A stretch of 64,000 bases of DNA from contig CANNAC010000009.1 of assembly GCA_947502495.1 (NCBI GenBank), forward strand, positions 62,001 through 126,000, written 5' to 3'. Positions 17,361-26,916 of the stretch are shown here, piece by piece. The position numbers and the translations under genes are program-made. The stretch is from an uncultured Flavobacteriaceae bacterium. Lineage in GTDB: Bacteria; Bacteroidota; Bacteroidia; Flavobacteriales; Flavobacteriaceae. Each line of letters opens with the position of its first letter. Positions within the stretch are counted from its first letter, which is position 1. Below the pieces are notes generated by a model. It was given only the letters and a program-made list of their open reading frames with translations, did not search any database and was not told where the DNA came from.

Positions 17361-18905
17361 TTAGTTCTTGATAATTCTTACTGTCTCTGTAGCATTACCT
17401 ATTGTAACTTTAACAAAGTAAGCACCCGCTTGTAAATCTGACATATTAACTTCTGCATTAACAACATTAGGAGCAGTACGAAGTACTTCTTGACCTAACA
17501 TGTTATATACCGATACGTTTTCCATATCTTTTTGTGATTTTAAAGTTAAAATATTAGACACTGGATTTGGATAATAGGTCAATGCCAAACCATTTTCAAA
17601 TTCTGGTGTAGATAATGGTGTACATGTAACTGTTAATTCAAAAGCACCTGTATTCCCTGAATTATATCCTTCAATAGAAATCCAATATTGCGTTCCTGCA
17701 ACAGAGATGAAATCTGTTTGAGCAGCAAAACCTCCAGCGAAACCACACTCATCGTATCCTTCATCGATTAAAGTTAAAGCTCCAGAAGCACCTGTAAACA
17801 CAAGTATTTCTGTATCAAAATCTGTTCCAGCATTACAAGTATCTAAGAAAACACTATCTCCTGTCCCCATAAAACTGTACCAAAGATTTTCAGAATCTGT
17901 ATCTGCTCCATTTTCATCTCCTGATGCAGCTGCGTCAGGTGCATCATCTTCATCTAAAGTAGCGAACGTTGTATCTCCCATAACTGTATCTCCACAATTT
18001 ATAGCTATAGCGTCTGCTAAATTATCATTAGATGGTGGTGGTGGTGCAGACTCTGTAGTAAAAGTCCAAGTGGCACATCCTATAGCAGAACCAAAACAGT
18101 TTACTGGTACAATAGACCAATTGTATGCAGTACTATAATCTAAACCAATAATATCTATTGTTGTTGTAATTACATTCGTTAAAACGGTACCATCAAATAC
18201 AAAATCGTAAGAAAGTGCTCCAGGAACTGCGCCCCATGAAAAAGACACTAATCGAGATGTACCATCTGCTGATTCTGTAGTTGCTACGTCTGTAGCCACG
18301 TCTGCAGGTGCGATTACAGTAGCACAAGCAGGAACTGCTGTTTCTACACATTGGTAAACCTCTACCGTATCAAAAGCCCAACCCCATGCGTAGTCTCCTA
18401 CCCATCTAAATCTTACTTGCGCATTTGTAACACCACCTAATTCTGCACTAACATCAATGCTTTGTATTCCAGAAACCGTAGACGCTCCATATGAAGCAAC
18501 TTGAACCCAAGCCGCACCATCATAAACCTCTACAAAACCAGCACCGCCGTAACCAGAAGTAAAAAAGTGATTGTATTGTAAAGTAACATTCGTTAAGCCT
18601 GAGCAATCAAAAGCAGGACTTTCTAATGCAGCATTTTCTGCAATTGCCCCTCCATAACCATCACTATCAAATACCGCATAGTATCCATCCATTCCTCCAG
18701 AAGTATAGTAAGCCGTATTCGGAGCAATTATACCAACTGCCTCTCCTCCAGTAGCGGCAACCCAAACTTCTCCTCCTGCTGCTATATCATTATTTACCCA
18801 GTCTGTTGGAAGTGCTGGTCCTGGTTCAAAATCTTCGGTGAAAACCGTTTGAGCTGTTAAGTTAAACATGGCTAACAACGCCATTAATAATGTAATTTTT
18901 TTCAT
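17361..18905 (-). CDS. T9SS cargo protein with MAM-like, Ig/FN3-like and prepeptidase-C-like domains
   Basis: Secreted protein of 514 residues with a signal peptide (cleavage about residue 18, after LTAQ). A jelly-roll choice-of-anchor J domain follows (about 20-190; FTEDFEPGPALPTDWVNND at its start). Next come an FN3-like domain (about 195-285), a domain beginning NDNLADAIAINCGDT of the prepeptidase-C-like type, and a C-terminal T9SS type A sorting domain (about 440-514). The last 75 residues are almost the same as in the genes on either side. Probably exposed at the cell surface or released. No catalytic motif found. Confidence 0.82.
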   Translation of the reverse strand: MKKITLLMALLAMFNLTAQTVFTEDFEPGPALPTDWVNNDIAAGGEVWVAATGGEAVGIIAPNTAYYTSGGMDGYYAVFDSDGYGGAIAENAALESPAFDCSGLTNVTLQYNHFFTSGYGGAGFVEVYDGAAWVQVASYGASTVSGIQSIDVSAELGGVTNAQVRFRWVGDYAWGWAFDTVEVYQCVETAVPACATVIAPADVATDVATTESADGTSRLVSFSWGAVPGALSYDFVFDGTVLTNVITTTIDIIGLDYSTAYNWSIVPVNCFGSAIGCATWTFTTESAPPPPSNDNLADAIAINCGDTVMGDTTFATLDEDDAPDAAASGDENGADTDSENLWYSFMGTGDSVFLDTCNAGTDFDTEILVFTGASGALTLIDEGYDECGFAGGFAAQTDFISVAGTQYWISIEGYNSGNTGAFELTVTCTPLSTPEFENGLALTYYPNPVSNILTLKSQKDMENVSVYNMLGQEVLRTAPNVVNAEVNMSDLQAGAYFVKVTIGNATETVRIIKN

Positions 18906-18944
18906 ATTAAATTGTTTTTGTTAATTAATTATTAGCATAAGCCC

Positions 18945-18981
18945 TAAAACTATTGATAATAATTGAAAGATTTCACCAAAA
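18945..18981 (-). promoter_or_regulatory. Probable promoter of the 514-residue cargo gene
   Basis: On the minus strand, TAGTTTTA (one mismatch from the Bacteroidetes -7 box TAnnTTTG) lies about 40 bases before the start codon, with TTTTGG about 24 bases further upstream. The same block is conserved almost unchanged before the 923-residue paralogue (21909-21946) although it is noncoding, which supports a regulatory role. Confidence 0.5.
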
Positions 18982-19048
18982 GACTGATTAATCGACAAAA
19001 TAATAAAAACAACGATTAAGTGTGTTAAAGCCAAAATGTACCCATAAA

Positions 19049-19073
19049 AAAAGCCACCCAAAGGTGGCTTTTT
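19049..19073 (-). terminator. Terminator of the 923-residue T9SS cargo gene
   Basis: AAAAAAGCCACC-caaa-GGTGGCTTTTT hairpin just after the minus-strand stop; third copy of the same terminator in this cluster. Confidence 0.85.
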
Positions 19074-19096
19074 ATTACTATGTAAAGATCTAAAAA

Positions 19097-21868
19097 TTAG
19101 TTCTTGATTACTCTTACAGTTTCTGTAGTATTACCTATTGTTACTTTAACAAAGTAAGCTCCAGTTTGTAAGTTAGACATATTAACTTCTGTATTCATAG
19201 TATTAGGAGCAGTACGAAGTACTTCTTGACCTAACATGTTGTATACAGCTATGTTATTTATATCTTTTTGAGCAGTTAACGTTAAGTTATTATTTACCGG
19301 ATTTGGAAAATAACTAAATAAATAATTGAATGCTATATCTTGAGCAGATAACGGAGAACAACCAATCATAGCTTCCCATCCTGAAAATTGAACGGAACCA
19401 TCTGAAGTAAATGTAAATGTTAAACAACCGGAAGCGTCTGAAGACGTTATAGTTTGACCTGTTAAATCTGCAGTTCCATCTCCAACTCCTTGCCAGCAAA
19501 AACCTTCAGTTCCAGCACCTAATCCTAAACTTGCAGGAGTAATTGGTGTAGCCGTATTGTCTGCTCCATCATAAATCAATAACGCATCATAACATGCATC
19601 TACCCCATCTCCTTCTACTAAAAAGCTTGTAAATGCTGCACTAACCGCATCTCCTGAGATATCAGGACAGATCGTAATTGTATAACTTTCACTACTTCCG
19701 TAATTTCCTGTTGATGCTCCTGTATCATAGAAATTACCACCACATGCTGGTGGAGCTACTTCTGTAGTAAAAGAATAAGGTCCAGACCATGCACTAGTGT
19801 CTCCACCACCACAATCTGCTTGTACATAATATTGGTAATCTGTTTCTGCTGTTAAACCTGTTAATGATTCTGGGTTTGTTGTAGTACCTGTAATCGTAGT
19901 ACCGCCTCCTAATGTTAACGGAGCTACTCCCCATTCTACATTCCATGTTGTTGCAGTTCCTGCTTCCGTCCAACCTAAATCGGCAGAAGTATCTGTGATT
20001 GCTGTTGCAGAACCACCAGTTGGTACAGGACATGTTGGAGGGCTACCAACACAAATATCGAAAGTAGTCGTTTGACCAGCTGTAGCTGTCCAAGTATACA
20101 CCTGCACTAAATACGTATTTCCTATAGTTAAACCAGTTAAATTACTTGTGTTTCCATCATTACAAATTACAGACGTACTTAAAGCCCCACAACCTGGAGT
20201 AGCATCATAAACAGCATGATACATATCGGTATTACTACCCGCAACGTTTATTAAAGATACTCTATGCCCTGTAGATGTTGCTACAAAACTGTACCATACA
20301 TCATCATCTTCGGTTCCACTACAAACATTAACCCCAGAGTTTGTAGCTCCTGCAACTGTTCCTGAGGTTACAACACCACATGCGTAATCTGCATTAACAG
20401 TTAAAGCTGTTGCAGCACCACATTCATCATTATCTGGAGGACAAGCAAGCGCAGCATACGATCCTATTGTAAAATCACAAGCGGTATCTGAGTGTACAAA
20501 ATCTAAAGTAGTATCTACTCCAAAAGCATAAGGTCCAAAAGTATAAGTTGCATTTCCTGTTATAGTTTGAGGAGTAGTACCATCTGTAATACTAGCACCA
20601 TCTGCTACATCTGTAACATTTACAGCGATAGAATACTGACTATTAATACAATCATATGTTACTACACCACCATCGGTTGTTGCTGGAGCACAAGCTAAAC
20701 ATTCTACATCCCAATCCCAATCTGCACCAGTTGAACAAGACTGAATAGAACCATCCGAATCTACACCTACATAAATAGTATCTCCTGTTGCATTTACTGT
20801 AACACCTGTTAAATCACCAGCATCTCCAACTCCTCTGTATAATTCGGTAACACCATCACTATCTATAATAACCAAGTCGTCACAACAACTTTCTGTATTA
20901 CCTGCATTAAATGTTACTTTTAAAAGAGAACCGTCTGAACTTTGATAAGCAAACATTGTGTTATCATTTGAAGAATAGCAATATGTAGTATTTGTTGGTG
21001 TTCCACAAAGCACTTGTGTTGGACAATCATCATAACTAAAATCGCCAAGAGAGAAATCACAAGCAGCATCTGTATGCTCCAGCGTTAAAGTTACTGTAAC
21101 TCCAGTTGCGTAAGGTCCTGCAGTAACAATTCCTGAAACAACAGGGAAAGTTCCACCTAAACCATCTGTAACATTAGCACCATCTCCTACTGTTGCCACG
21201 TCTACATCTACACTAAATTGTGCATTAGAACAATCTGGCATCACCGTAGCACTATTCACTACTGCTGTGGTACACGTTGGAGGTGAAGACGAAGTAATTG
21301 TTGGTGATTGAAAACAAAATCCCCATTCATAACCTGCACCACCTAATGTATCATCATAATAAATTCTATATCTAAACCCAGATAATTGAGTGGCTGTAAA
21401 AGATGTAACATCAAGTATATCTGTTGTATAAGCCTCTGAAACTCCTGAACAAAAATCGTTCTGAAGACCTCCAGCTGTATCGTAGTTAATAGGTGTACCA
21501 ATTATATTCCAAGTAGCTGCATCTGCATCATAATATTCGAATTGCAAAATATCATCCGTGTTATGATTGTAAACAAAATTTGCTGAAATTGTAATCCAAA
21601 TTTCCCCTGCGTTACTTGCAGCAGTCAAATCGATTATTGGGGATTCGGCAGCAATAATGTCATCACTTCCACTTCCGGCATCGTCATCATCAAAAGCGAA
21701 ATTTGCATCAGAAACAGGGTTTGCTTCAAATGCTAAAGGGTCGGTATTATAAGTTCCAGTAACAGTCCATGCCCCATTAGGCCAGGCTGCATTTTGGTTT
21801 AATGTCTGCGCATTAGCTTGCCAAGCAAAGGCAAACATCGCAAAAAGTAATAAGGTAATTTTTTTCAT
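19097..21868 (-). CDS. T9SS cargo protein with CUB, FN3 and repeated beta domains
   Basis: Secreted protein of 923 residues. The signal peptide (about 1-20, WQANAQ) and the next 175 residues are closely similar to the start of the 1226-residue protein (YNTDPLAFE, FDDDDAGSGSDD). A domain with a CxFSLGDFSYDDCP ending occurs twice (about 200-285 and 395-485) around a CUB-like segment. A domain starting NDECGAATALTVN, one FN3 repeat (about 630-720), a C-terminal CUB-like domain and a type A T9SS sorting domain (about 850-923) follow. The shared ends and different middles suggest that this gene family grew by duplication and domain exchange. Confidence 0.83.
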   Translation of the reverse strand: MKKITLLLFAMFAFAWQANAQTLNQNAAWPNGAWTVTGTYNTDPLAFEANPVSDANFAFDDDDAGSGSDDIIAAESPIIDLTAASNAGEIWITISANFVYNHNTDDILQFEYYDADAATWNIIGTPINYDTAGGLQNDFCSGVSEAYTTDILDVTSFTATQLSGFRYRIYYDDTLGGAGYEWGFCFQSPTITSSSPPTCTTAVVNSATVMPDCSNAQFSVDVDVATVGDGANVTDGLGGTFPVVSGIVTAGPYATGVTVTLTLEHTDAACDFSLGDFSYDDCPTQVLCGTPTNTTYCYSSNDNTMFAYQSSDGSLLKVTFNAGNTESCCDDLVIIDSDGVTELYRGVGDAGDLTGVTVNATGDTIYVGVDSDGSIQSCSTGADWDWDVECLACAPATTDGGVVTYDCINSQYSIAVNVTDVADGASITDGTTPQTITGNATYTFGPYAFGVDTTLDFVHSDTACDFTIGSYAALACPPDNDECGAATALTVNADYACGVVTSGTVAGATNSGVNVCSGTEDDDVWYSFVATSTGHRVSLINVAGSNTDMYHAVYDATPGCGALSTSVICNDGNTSNLTGLTIGNTYLVQVYTWTATAGQTTTFDICVGSPPTCPVPTGGSATAITDTSADLGWTEAGTATTWNVEWGVAPLTLGGGTTITGTTTNPESLTGLTAETDYQYYVQADCGGGDTSAWSGPYSFTTEVAPPACGGNFYDTGASTGNYGSSESYTITICPDISGDAVSAAFTSFLVEGDGVDACYDALLIYDGADNTATPITPASLGLGAGTEGFCWQGVGDGTADLTGQTITSSDASGCLTFTFTSDGSVQFSGWEAMIGCSPLSAQDIAFNYLFSYFPNPVNNNLTLTAQKDINNIAVYNMLGQEVLRTAPNTMNTEVNMSNLQTGAYFVKVTIGNTTETVRVIKN

Positions 21869-21908
21869 ATTAAATTGGTTTTTGTTGATTAATTATTAGC
21901 ATAAGCAC

Positions 21909-21946
21909 TAAAACTATTGATAATAATTGAAATCTTTTACCAAAAC
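21909..21946 (-). promoter_or_regulatory. Probable promoter of the 923-residue cargo gene
   Basis: Same TAGTTTTA box, ATTATTATCAA spacer and upstream TTTTGG as at 18945-18981. The upstream sequence from the start codon out to about 75 bases is nearly identical in the two genes, so they are probably co-regulated. Confidence 0.5.
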
Positions 21947-22023
21947 TTTAACTAATCGATAATACTCCAATTTTTACGACAAAATACAATGTATTTGCAA
22001 TTTATAAATTATATCACGCAAAA

Positions 22024-22052
22024 GGCTTTGTTTTCACAAAGCCATTTTTTTT
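22024..22052. terminator. Stem-loop with T-tract
   Basis: GGCTTTG-ttttca-CAAAGCC followed by an A and eight T on the plus strand, and by CTTTT on the minus strand. No plus-strand gene precedes it, so it may end the transcript of the minus-strand FG-GAP gene or of an unseen plus-strand RNA. Confidence 0.6.
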
Positions 22053-22417
22053 ATATTCTATAGGATAAAAGCAGCTACTTTTCTATAAAAGCGAATAGCT
22101 CTTCCTCTCCTATTGCTAAATACTCTAACCGATATCGCTTACATGTTAATTACTTAAACCTTATTTAGTGAAGTTGCGCTATCCTTAAATATTGTTTTAT
22201 TAGAACTAATAAAAATTCCGCCCAATTGTTTTTTCATTTTATGTTCCTTCCAAAGGTACTGTTGTCTATGCAATATAAAATATCCTTTTTAGGTTCGCTA
22301 GCCCACTATAGCATTCTTCTTTTATTTTTTAGAACCCAACACCTTCCTATTAATATAGAAATTCATATAATATTGGTAAAAAATATAGGAAGAACTATTT
22401 TAACTTTTTCCTTTTAA

Positions 22418-24148
22418 TTATTTTAAAATTATTTTTTTAGTATAGATACTTTTTTTCCCTGTTATTTTAAGCATATAATAGCCAGAAGAAAGGCTGTCTA
22501 TATTTATATATTCTTGAGGCGTTATGTCTCCATTTTTTACAAGCATTCCTTTGCTATCGAAAAGTGCATACGTATAATTTTCATTTGTATCTAAATGCAC
22601 CCAAAGTTTCCCATTAGAAGGATTGGGATATACTTGAATTTCGTTTTTTACTTCAAATTCTTCCGTACTTAATGGACTACTTCCTTCTAGGATATTAATT
22701 TGTTGATTTGGTATTACATCATATATTATGTCTTGTATTCCGCTAAGCCATGTTACTTTTACATAGTCTATGTCTGTATTCCCTGCAATGCCAAAAAATT
22801 CTGTTCCAGAGTTTTGCCCTAAATACCCTTCTCCGCAGATAGTATAGCGATATTGAGATACGCCAGCGCTTCTGAGTTCTATTGTTGCTCCTATTCCCTG
22901 CTTGTTACTAACCGTTCCTTCCAGCCCAACTTTTAACCAATTATTTGTGCTTACTGTTTCATTTTTCCAAAGAAAAATATTGCCACCTCCAACGTTACTC
23001 ACTACTATTTCTGGAAATCCATCATTATCTACATCTCCAATAGCATTCGCATAACTTTGTCCGTTATCATTTGCAAATCCAGAACTACTCTCGACACTGA
23101 ATGTATCATTTCCATGGTTCGTATAGAATACTGCAGACTCAAAGTTTGGATTGGTTCCATCAAATGATCCGCTTACATATAAATCTAAGTCCCCATCATT
23201 TTCAGCATCTAAAAATACAGATCCCCAAGCAATACTATTAAACATTGTCCCTGTTTCAAAAGCGATATTTGTAAAGGTACCGTTTCCATTATTTTTTAAG
23301 AAATAGTTTCCTTCCGTTCCATTGGTTACATAAATATCGAACCAAGAATCTCCATTGTAATCTGATATGGTTACAGACATTGCATCAATAGCGAGGTTTG
23401 TTCCCGAACTTTCACTTACATCTGTAAATGTACCATCGCCATTATTTTTATAAAGAATATTAGTTGTATTTACTTTGTCATTAGCCATGTAAATATCTTG
23501 CCAACCATCATTGTTATAATCGAAGAATGCAGAACAGAATGACAAATGGCTTCCGGAATCGATTCCAGCATCGGCATTTACGTTTGTAAAGGTACCATCC
23601 CCATTATTTTTGTAAAGGTAATTGGATTCTACACCGTTTTCATCTCTATTACATAGAAAGACATCTAAATTTCCGTCATTGTCATAATCTCCCCAAGAAG
23701 CACCATAATTCCTTATAGCCTGTGTTGGCAAACCACTAGCAACGGAAATATCTACAAGTGAGGTTACATCATTTCTATACAAACGACTACCATTTAAATC
23801 ACTAGCTACAAATAGGTCTTTATCTCCATCATTGTCTATGTCTACCCAAACTACCTGTTTTTGCTGACTGTAGTTATTTGCGTCCAGCGTTGTTTCTAAT
23901 GAAAACGTTCCGTCCCCATTATTTTTGTAAATTTTTAGCGGATCGCCACTTTGTGTGGCAATGGTTATATCATCCCATCCGTCATCATTAAAGTCACAAA
24001 AAGAGATTCCGCCACCTAAGTAAATAGTACCACTACTATCCCCTAGGCCAAGAGCCGTAGCTTGTTCTTCAAAATACGATTGCGCATTTAAATTTAAGGA
24101 AAGATTACAAATTAAGAGTAGAAGGGAAAAGCGTAGTAATTTATTCAT
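22418..24148 (-). CDS. T9SS cargo protein with FG-GAP/VCBS repeats and an ASPIC/UnbV domain
   Basis: A 576-residue secreted protein. After the signal peptide (about 1-22) come seven or so FG-GAP/VCBS-type blade repeats with calcium-binding signatures (DFNDDGWDDI, DIDNDGDKDLFVAS, DYDNDGNLDVFLC, DYNNDGWQDIYMA, DAENDGDLDLYVSG). An ASPIC/UnbV domain (about 395-485; GIGATIELRSAG, VTWLSGIQDII) follows, then a T9SS sorting domain (about 500-576; QVYPNPSNGKL) ending in ILK. The beta-propeller resembles CRTAC1-like proteins and probably mediates calcium-dependent surface binding. It lies beside the three other cargo genes but is not their close paralogue. Confidence 0.85.
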   Translation of the reverse strand: MNKLLRFSLLLLICNLSLNLNAQSYFEEQATALGLGDSSGTIYLGGGISFCDFNDDGWDDITIATQSGDPLKIYKNNGDGTFSLETTLDANNYSQQKQVVWVDIDNDGDKDLFVASDLNGSRLYRNDVTSLVDISVASGLPTQAIRNYGASWGDYDNDGNLDVFLCNRDENGVESNYLYKNNGDGTFTNVNADAGIDSGSHLSFCSAFFDYNNDGWQDIYMANDKVNTTNILYKNNGDGTFTDVSESSGTNLAIDAMSVTISDYNGDSWFDIYVTNGTEGNYFLKNNGNGTFTNIAFETGTMFNSIAWGSVFLDAENDGDLDLYVSGSFDGTNPNFESAVFYTNHGNDTFSVESSSGFANDNGQSYANAIGDVDNDGFPEIVVSNVGGGNIFLWKNETVSTNNWLKVGLEGTVSNKQGIGATIELRSAGVSQYRYTICGEGYLGQNSGTEFFGIAGNTDIDYVKVTWLSGIQDIIYDVIPNQQINILEGSSPLSTEEFEVKNEIQVYPNPSNGKLWVHLDTNENYTYALFDSKGMLVKNGDITPQEYINIDSLSSGYYMLKITGKKSIYTKKIILK

Positions 24149-24188
24149 ATACTGGTTTTATATAGATAAATATACTATTTTTTTTCAT

Positions 24189-24227
24189 AAAAAAAATGCC
24201 GCTAAAAGAGAAGCGGCATTTTTATTT
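24189..24227 (-). terminator. Terminator downstream of fabI
   Basis: AAAAAATGCCGCT-aaaagag-AAGCGGCATTTTT stem-loop with A and T tracts, just after the minus-strand fabI stop codon. Confidence 0.85.
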
Positions 24228-24243
24228 TATAAATGGTATTATT

Positions 24244-25056
24244 TTATTTTTCAGTAAAGTGTTCAATAACTTCCTGACTTACACCCATATTGCTAAATCC
24301 GCCATCATGAAATAAGTTTTGTAACGTAACCATTTTAGTTAAATCACTAAACATAGCTACGGTATAGTTTGCACAATCTAAAGCGGTTGCATTCCCTAAA
24401 GGAGACATTTTATCTGCATACGCAATAAAGCCGTCAAATCCTTTTACACCAGAACCAGCAGTTGTTGGTGTTGGTGATTGTGATATTGTATTCACTCTAA
24501 CCGTTTTATCTTTCCCCATAAAGTACCCAAAACTACGAGCAACACTTTCTAGATATGCTTTATTATCTGCCATATCATTATAATCTGGAAAAACACGTTG
24601 TGCAGCCATATACGTAAGTGCTACAATACTTCCCCAAGGATTCATTGCGTCTTTCTTATATAAGGTTTGCATTACTTTATGAAAAGACATTGCAGAAATA
24701 TCTGTTCCTTTTTGCGTCCAATCATAATTCTGATCTGTATATGCGTTTCCTTTTCTAACATTTATAGACATACCAATAGAATGTAAAACAAAGTCTATTT
24801 TACCTCCTAAAATCTCCATTGATTTTTCAACAAGGTTTTCTAAATCTTCTATAGAGGTAGCATCTGCAGGAATTACTTGTGATCCTGTTTTTTCTGCTAA
24901 AGCATTAATGGTTCCCATTCGTAAAGCAACAGGAGCATTTGTTAATACAAAGGTTCCTCCTTCTTCATGAACACGTTCTGCTGTTTTCCACGCTATGGAG
25001 TTTTCATCTAATGCACCAAAGATGATTCCTTTTTTTCCTTTTAATAAATTGTACAT
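24244..25056 (-). CDS. fabI: Enoyl-[acyl-carrier-protein] reductase (NADH)
   Basis: Reduces trans-2-enoyl-ACP in the last step of each fatty-acid elongation cycle. A divergent short-chain dehydrogenase of 270 residues. The FabI features are the cofactor loop GALDENSIAWKTAE, DFVLHSIGMS, ALTYMAAQRVFPDYNDMADNKAYLES (Tyr and Lys of the Y-x6-K type catalytic pair near 157-164) and VNTISQSPTPT. Length and motifs are normal. It is transcribed on the same strand as recN but 116 bases away, with its own terminator. Confidence 0.93.
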   Translation of the reverse strand: MYNLLKGKKGIIFGALDENSIAWKTAERVHEEGGTFVLTNAPVALRMGTINALAEKTGSQVIPADATSIEDLENLVEKSMEILGGKIDFVLHSIGMSINVRKGNAYTDQNYDWTQKGTDISAMSFHKVMQTLYKKDAMNPWGSIVALTYMAAQRVFPDYNDMADNKAYLESVARSFGYFMGKDKTVRVNTISQSPTPTTAGSGVKGFDGFIAYADKMSPLGNATALDCANYTVAMFSDLTKMVTLQNLFHDGGFSNMGVSQEVIEHFTEK

Positions 25057-25172
25057 ATGTAATATGTTATTTGGTATTGTTAGTTTTATAATTTGTAATT
25101 CAAAGGTAACTAAATTAATATTTATGGGCTACCTATTCATTTGGTATTAGTTATGCATACATAGTATGTTGC

Positions 25173-26825
25173 TTAGTTTAACAACTCCTTTGCATGTGCC
25201 ATAGCAGAGCTAGAAACCTCTATACCACCAAGCATTTGTGCTATTTCTACAATACGATCATCAGGACTTAGCTTCACTAAATTGGTAGTGGTCACCTCAT
25301 CTACATCTTCTTTATATACTTTGAAATGCGTATGTCCTTTTGCTGCAATTTGCGGTAAATGCGTAATAGCAAAGACCTGCATAGCTTTACTCATGTCTTG
25401 CATAATATCTGCCATTTTATTTGCAATCTCACCAGAAACCCCGGTATCAATCTCATCAAACATAATGGTTGGCAGTTGTATGTATTTAGATAAAATAGAT
25501 TTTATTGCTAGCATAATTCTAGCCAATTCTCCTCCAGATGCTGCTTTTTTCAGCTCGTTAAATTGTCCTCCTTTATTTGCGGAAAACAAAAACGACAATT
25601 GATCTTTACCATTGTGCAGATACTCTTTCAGCAATGCCACTTCTATTTTAAATTGTGCATTTGGCATTCCTAAATCGTTTAAAATACGTTCTAGTTCTTT
25701 GGTTAGCTTCGGAATTGTTTTCTGTCTATTTTTATGAATACTTTCTGAAATCGTATCTAGTTTCTTAGCTATAGCTTCTATTTCTTTTTGTTTCTGAAGG
25801 ATGCTTTCTTCTAGATTTTCGGAAGCAGAAACCTTTTCTATTAATTCGGTTTTAATACGAATTAGCTCGGAAACATTTTCTGCCACATGTTTTTGCATCA
25901 AATTGTGAAGCGTTTGCAACTTCCCATTTACTACTTCTAATCTTTTTGGGTCTGCATCTAGGTTTTCTTGCAGTGTTTCTATTTCAGAAAAAGTATCGTC
26001 TAAATCGATAAGACTACTATTTACTCTTGTGTATAAGTTTAAATACGTACTAGAATACGTAGACAATTTTTGTAATGTATTTTTTAATTGCGTTAGCATA
26101 CTAAGAATACCTAAATCCTCTTCTTGCAATAACTGGTGAGAATGCGTTAGTTTTTCTTGAATCTCTTCCATGTTATTCAAGGTTTCGTATTCTTCTTCTA
26201 ACGTTTCTAATTCGCCATCTACTAAATTAGCTTCGGTTAATTCTTTTAACAAAAAGATATTATAGTCTTGCTCTTTTAATGCTTCGGCTTGTAAATGATA
26301 GAGTTCTTTGAGTTCTTTCTTTAGCTTTTTAAAGCCATTTAATTCAGTTTGATATTTTTCTAAATGACCTTTATTATTAGCCAATGCATCAATTATTTGA
26401 AACTGAAAATCATCATCTACCAATTGCATGGTTTGGTTTTGGGAGTGCACATCTATTAAATGTTTCCCTAACAGTTGCAAGCTGCTTAAATTTACTGGCG
26501 TGTCATTTACAAATGCTCTAGATTTTCCAGAAGGAAGTATTTCTCTTCTAATAATAGTTTGACTTTCAAAATCTAGATCTTCGGCTTTAAATAGATTCTC
26601 TAGTTGGTAGCTTTCAATATTAAAAACGGCTTCTATAACACATTTTTTATCCTTGTTCTTTAAGCTACTTAAGTCTGCTCGTTTTCCTAAAATTAAGGAA
26701 AGTCCGCCTAAAAGAATGGATTTTCCTGCTCCGGTTTCCCCGGTAATTATAGTAAAACCTTGGTTAAAATTAACCAGAAGTTCATCTATTAAAGCATAGT
26801 TTTTTATGGAGAGTGAGCTTAGCAT
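25173..26825 (-). CDS. recN: DNA repair protein RecN
   Basis: SMC-like ATPase of 550 residues acting in double-strand break repair. Walker A GETGAGKSILLGGL is at about 30-43. A long coiled-coil region (about 150-380) and the C-terminal ABC signature AASGGELARIMLAIK follow, then Walker B IMFDEIDTGVSG and the H-loop ITHLPQIAA. It ends the bamD-rpoZ-coaBC-porD-recN run conserved in Bacteroidetes. Confidence 0.95.
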   Translation of the reverse strand: MLSSLSIKNYALIDELLVNFNQGFTIITGETGAGKSILLGGLSLILGKRADLSSLKNKDKKCVIEAVFNIESYQLENLFKAEDLDFESQTIIRREILPSGKSRAFVNDTPVNLSSLQLLGKHLIDVHSQNQTMQLVDDDFQFQIIDALANNKGHLEKYQTELNGFKKLKKELKELYHLQAEALKEQDYNIFLLKELTEANLVDGELETLEEEYETLNNMEEIQEKLTHSHQLLQEEDLGILSMLTQLKNTLQKLSTYSSTYLNLYTRVNSSLIDLDDTFSEIETLQENLDADPKRLEVVNGKLQTLHNLMQKHVAENVSELIRIKTELIEKVSASENLEESILQKQKEIEAIAKKLDTISESIHKNRQKTIPKLTKELERILNDLGMPNAQFKIEVALLKEYLHNGKDQLSFLFSANKGGQFNELKKAASGGELARIMLAIKSILSKYIQLPTIMFDEIDTGVSGEIANKMADIMQDMSKAMQVFAITHLPQIAAKGHTHFKVYKEDVDEVTTTNLVKLSPDDRIVEIAQMLGGIEVSSSAMAHAKELLN

Positions 26826-26876
26826 GTTTTAGTTGAGAATTTATAAAAAACAGTATTCTTACTTTATTATGAAAAC

Positions 26877-26906
26877 ACTTCGACAAGTGCAGTGTGGCAC
26901 TTCGTT
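26877..26906. repeat. Degenerate palindromic repeat between recN and porD
   Basis: CACTTCGACAAGTGCAGTGTGGCACTTCG resembles the widespread CTTCGACAAGCTCAGTGTGACA-type intergenic repeats of Bacteroidetes, here mutated. CACTT/AAGTG and AAGTGC/GCACTT arms can form a small hairpin. Confidence 0.5.
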
Positions 26907-26916
26907 AATTAAAAAA

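Larger units (their letters stand above)
21869..22417. other. 549-base gap between two T9SS cargo genes
   Basis: Holds the promoter above and a hairpin with T-tract at 22024-22052, then about 360 bases with no convincing gene. On the minus strand a 27-codon frame (22154-22237, beginning MKKQLGGIF) is preceded by a purine-rich GGAAGGAAC. I cannot say that it is translated. The stretch may be the long 3' untranslated region of the FG-GAP gene, with the hairpin as its end. Confidence 0.45.

Noticed and set aside
22226-22417. Plus-strand 63-codon frame downstream of the FG-GAP gene
   Set aside because: Hydrophobic-biased composition of AT-rich noncoding DNA, non-ATG start, no promoter or homology features.
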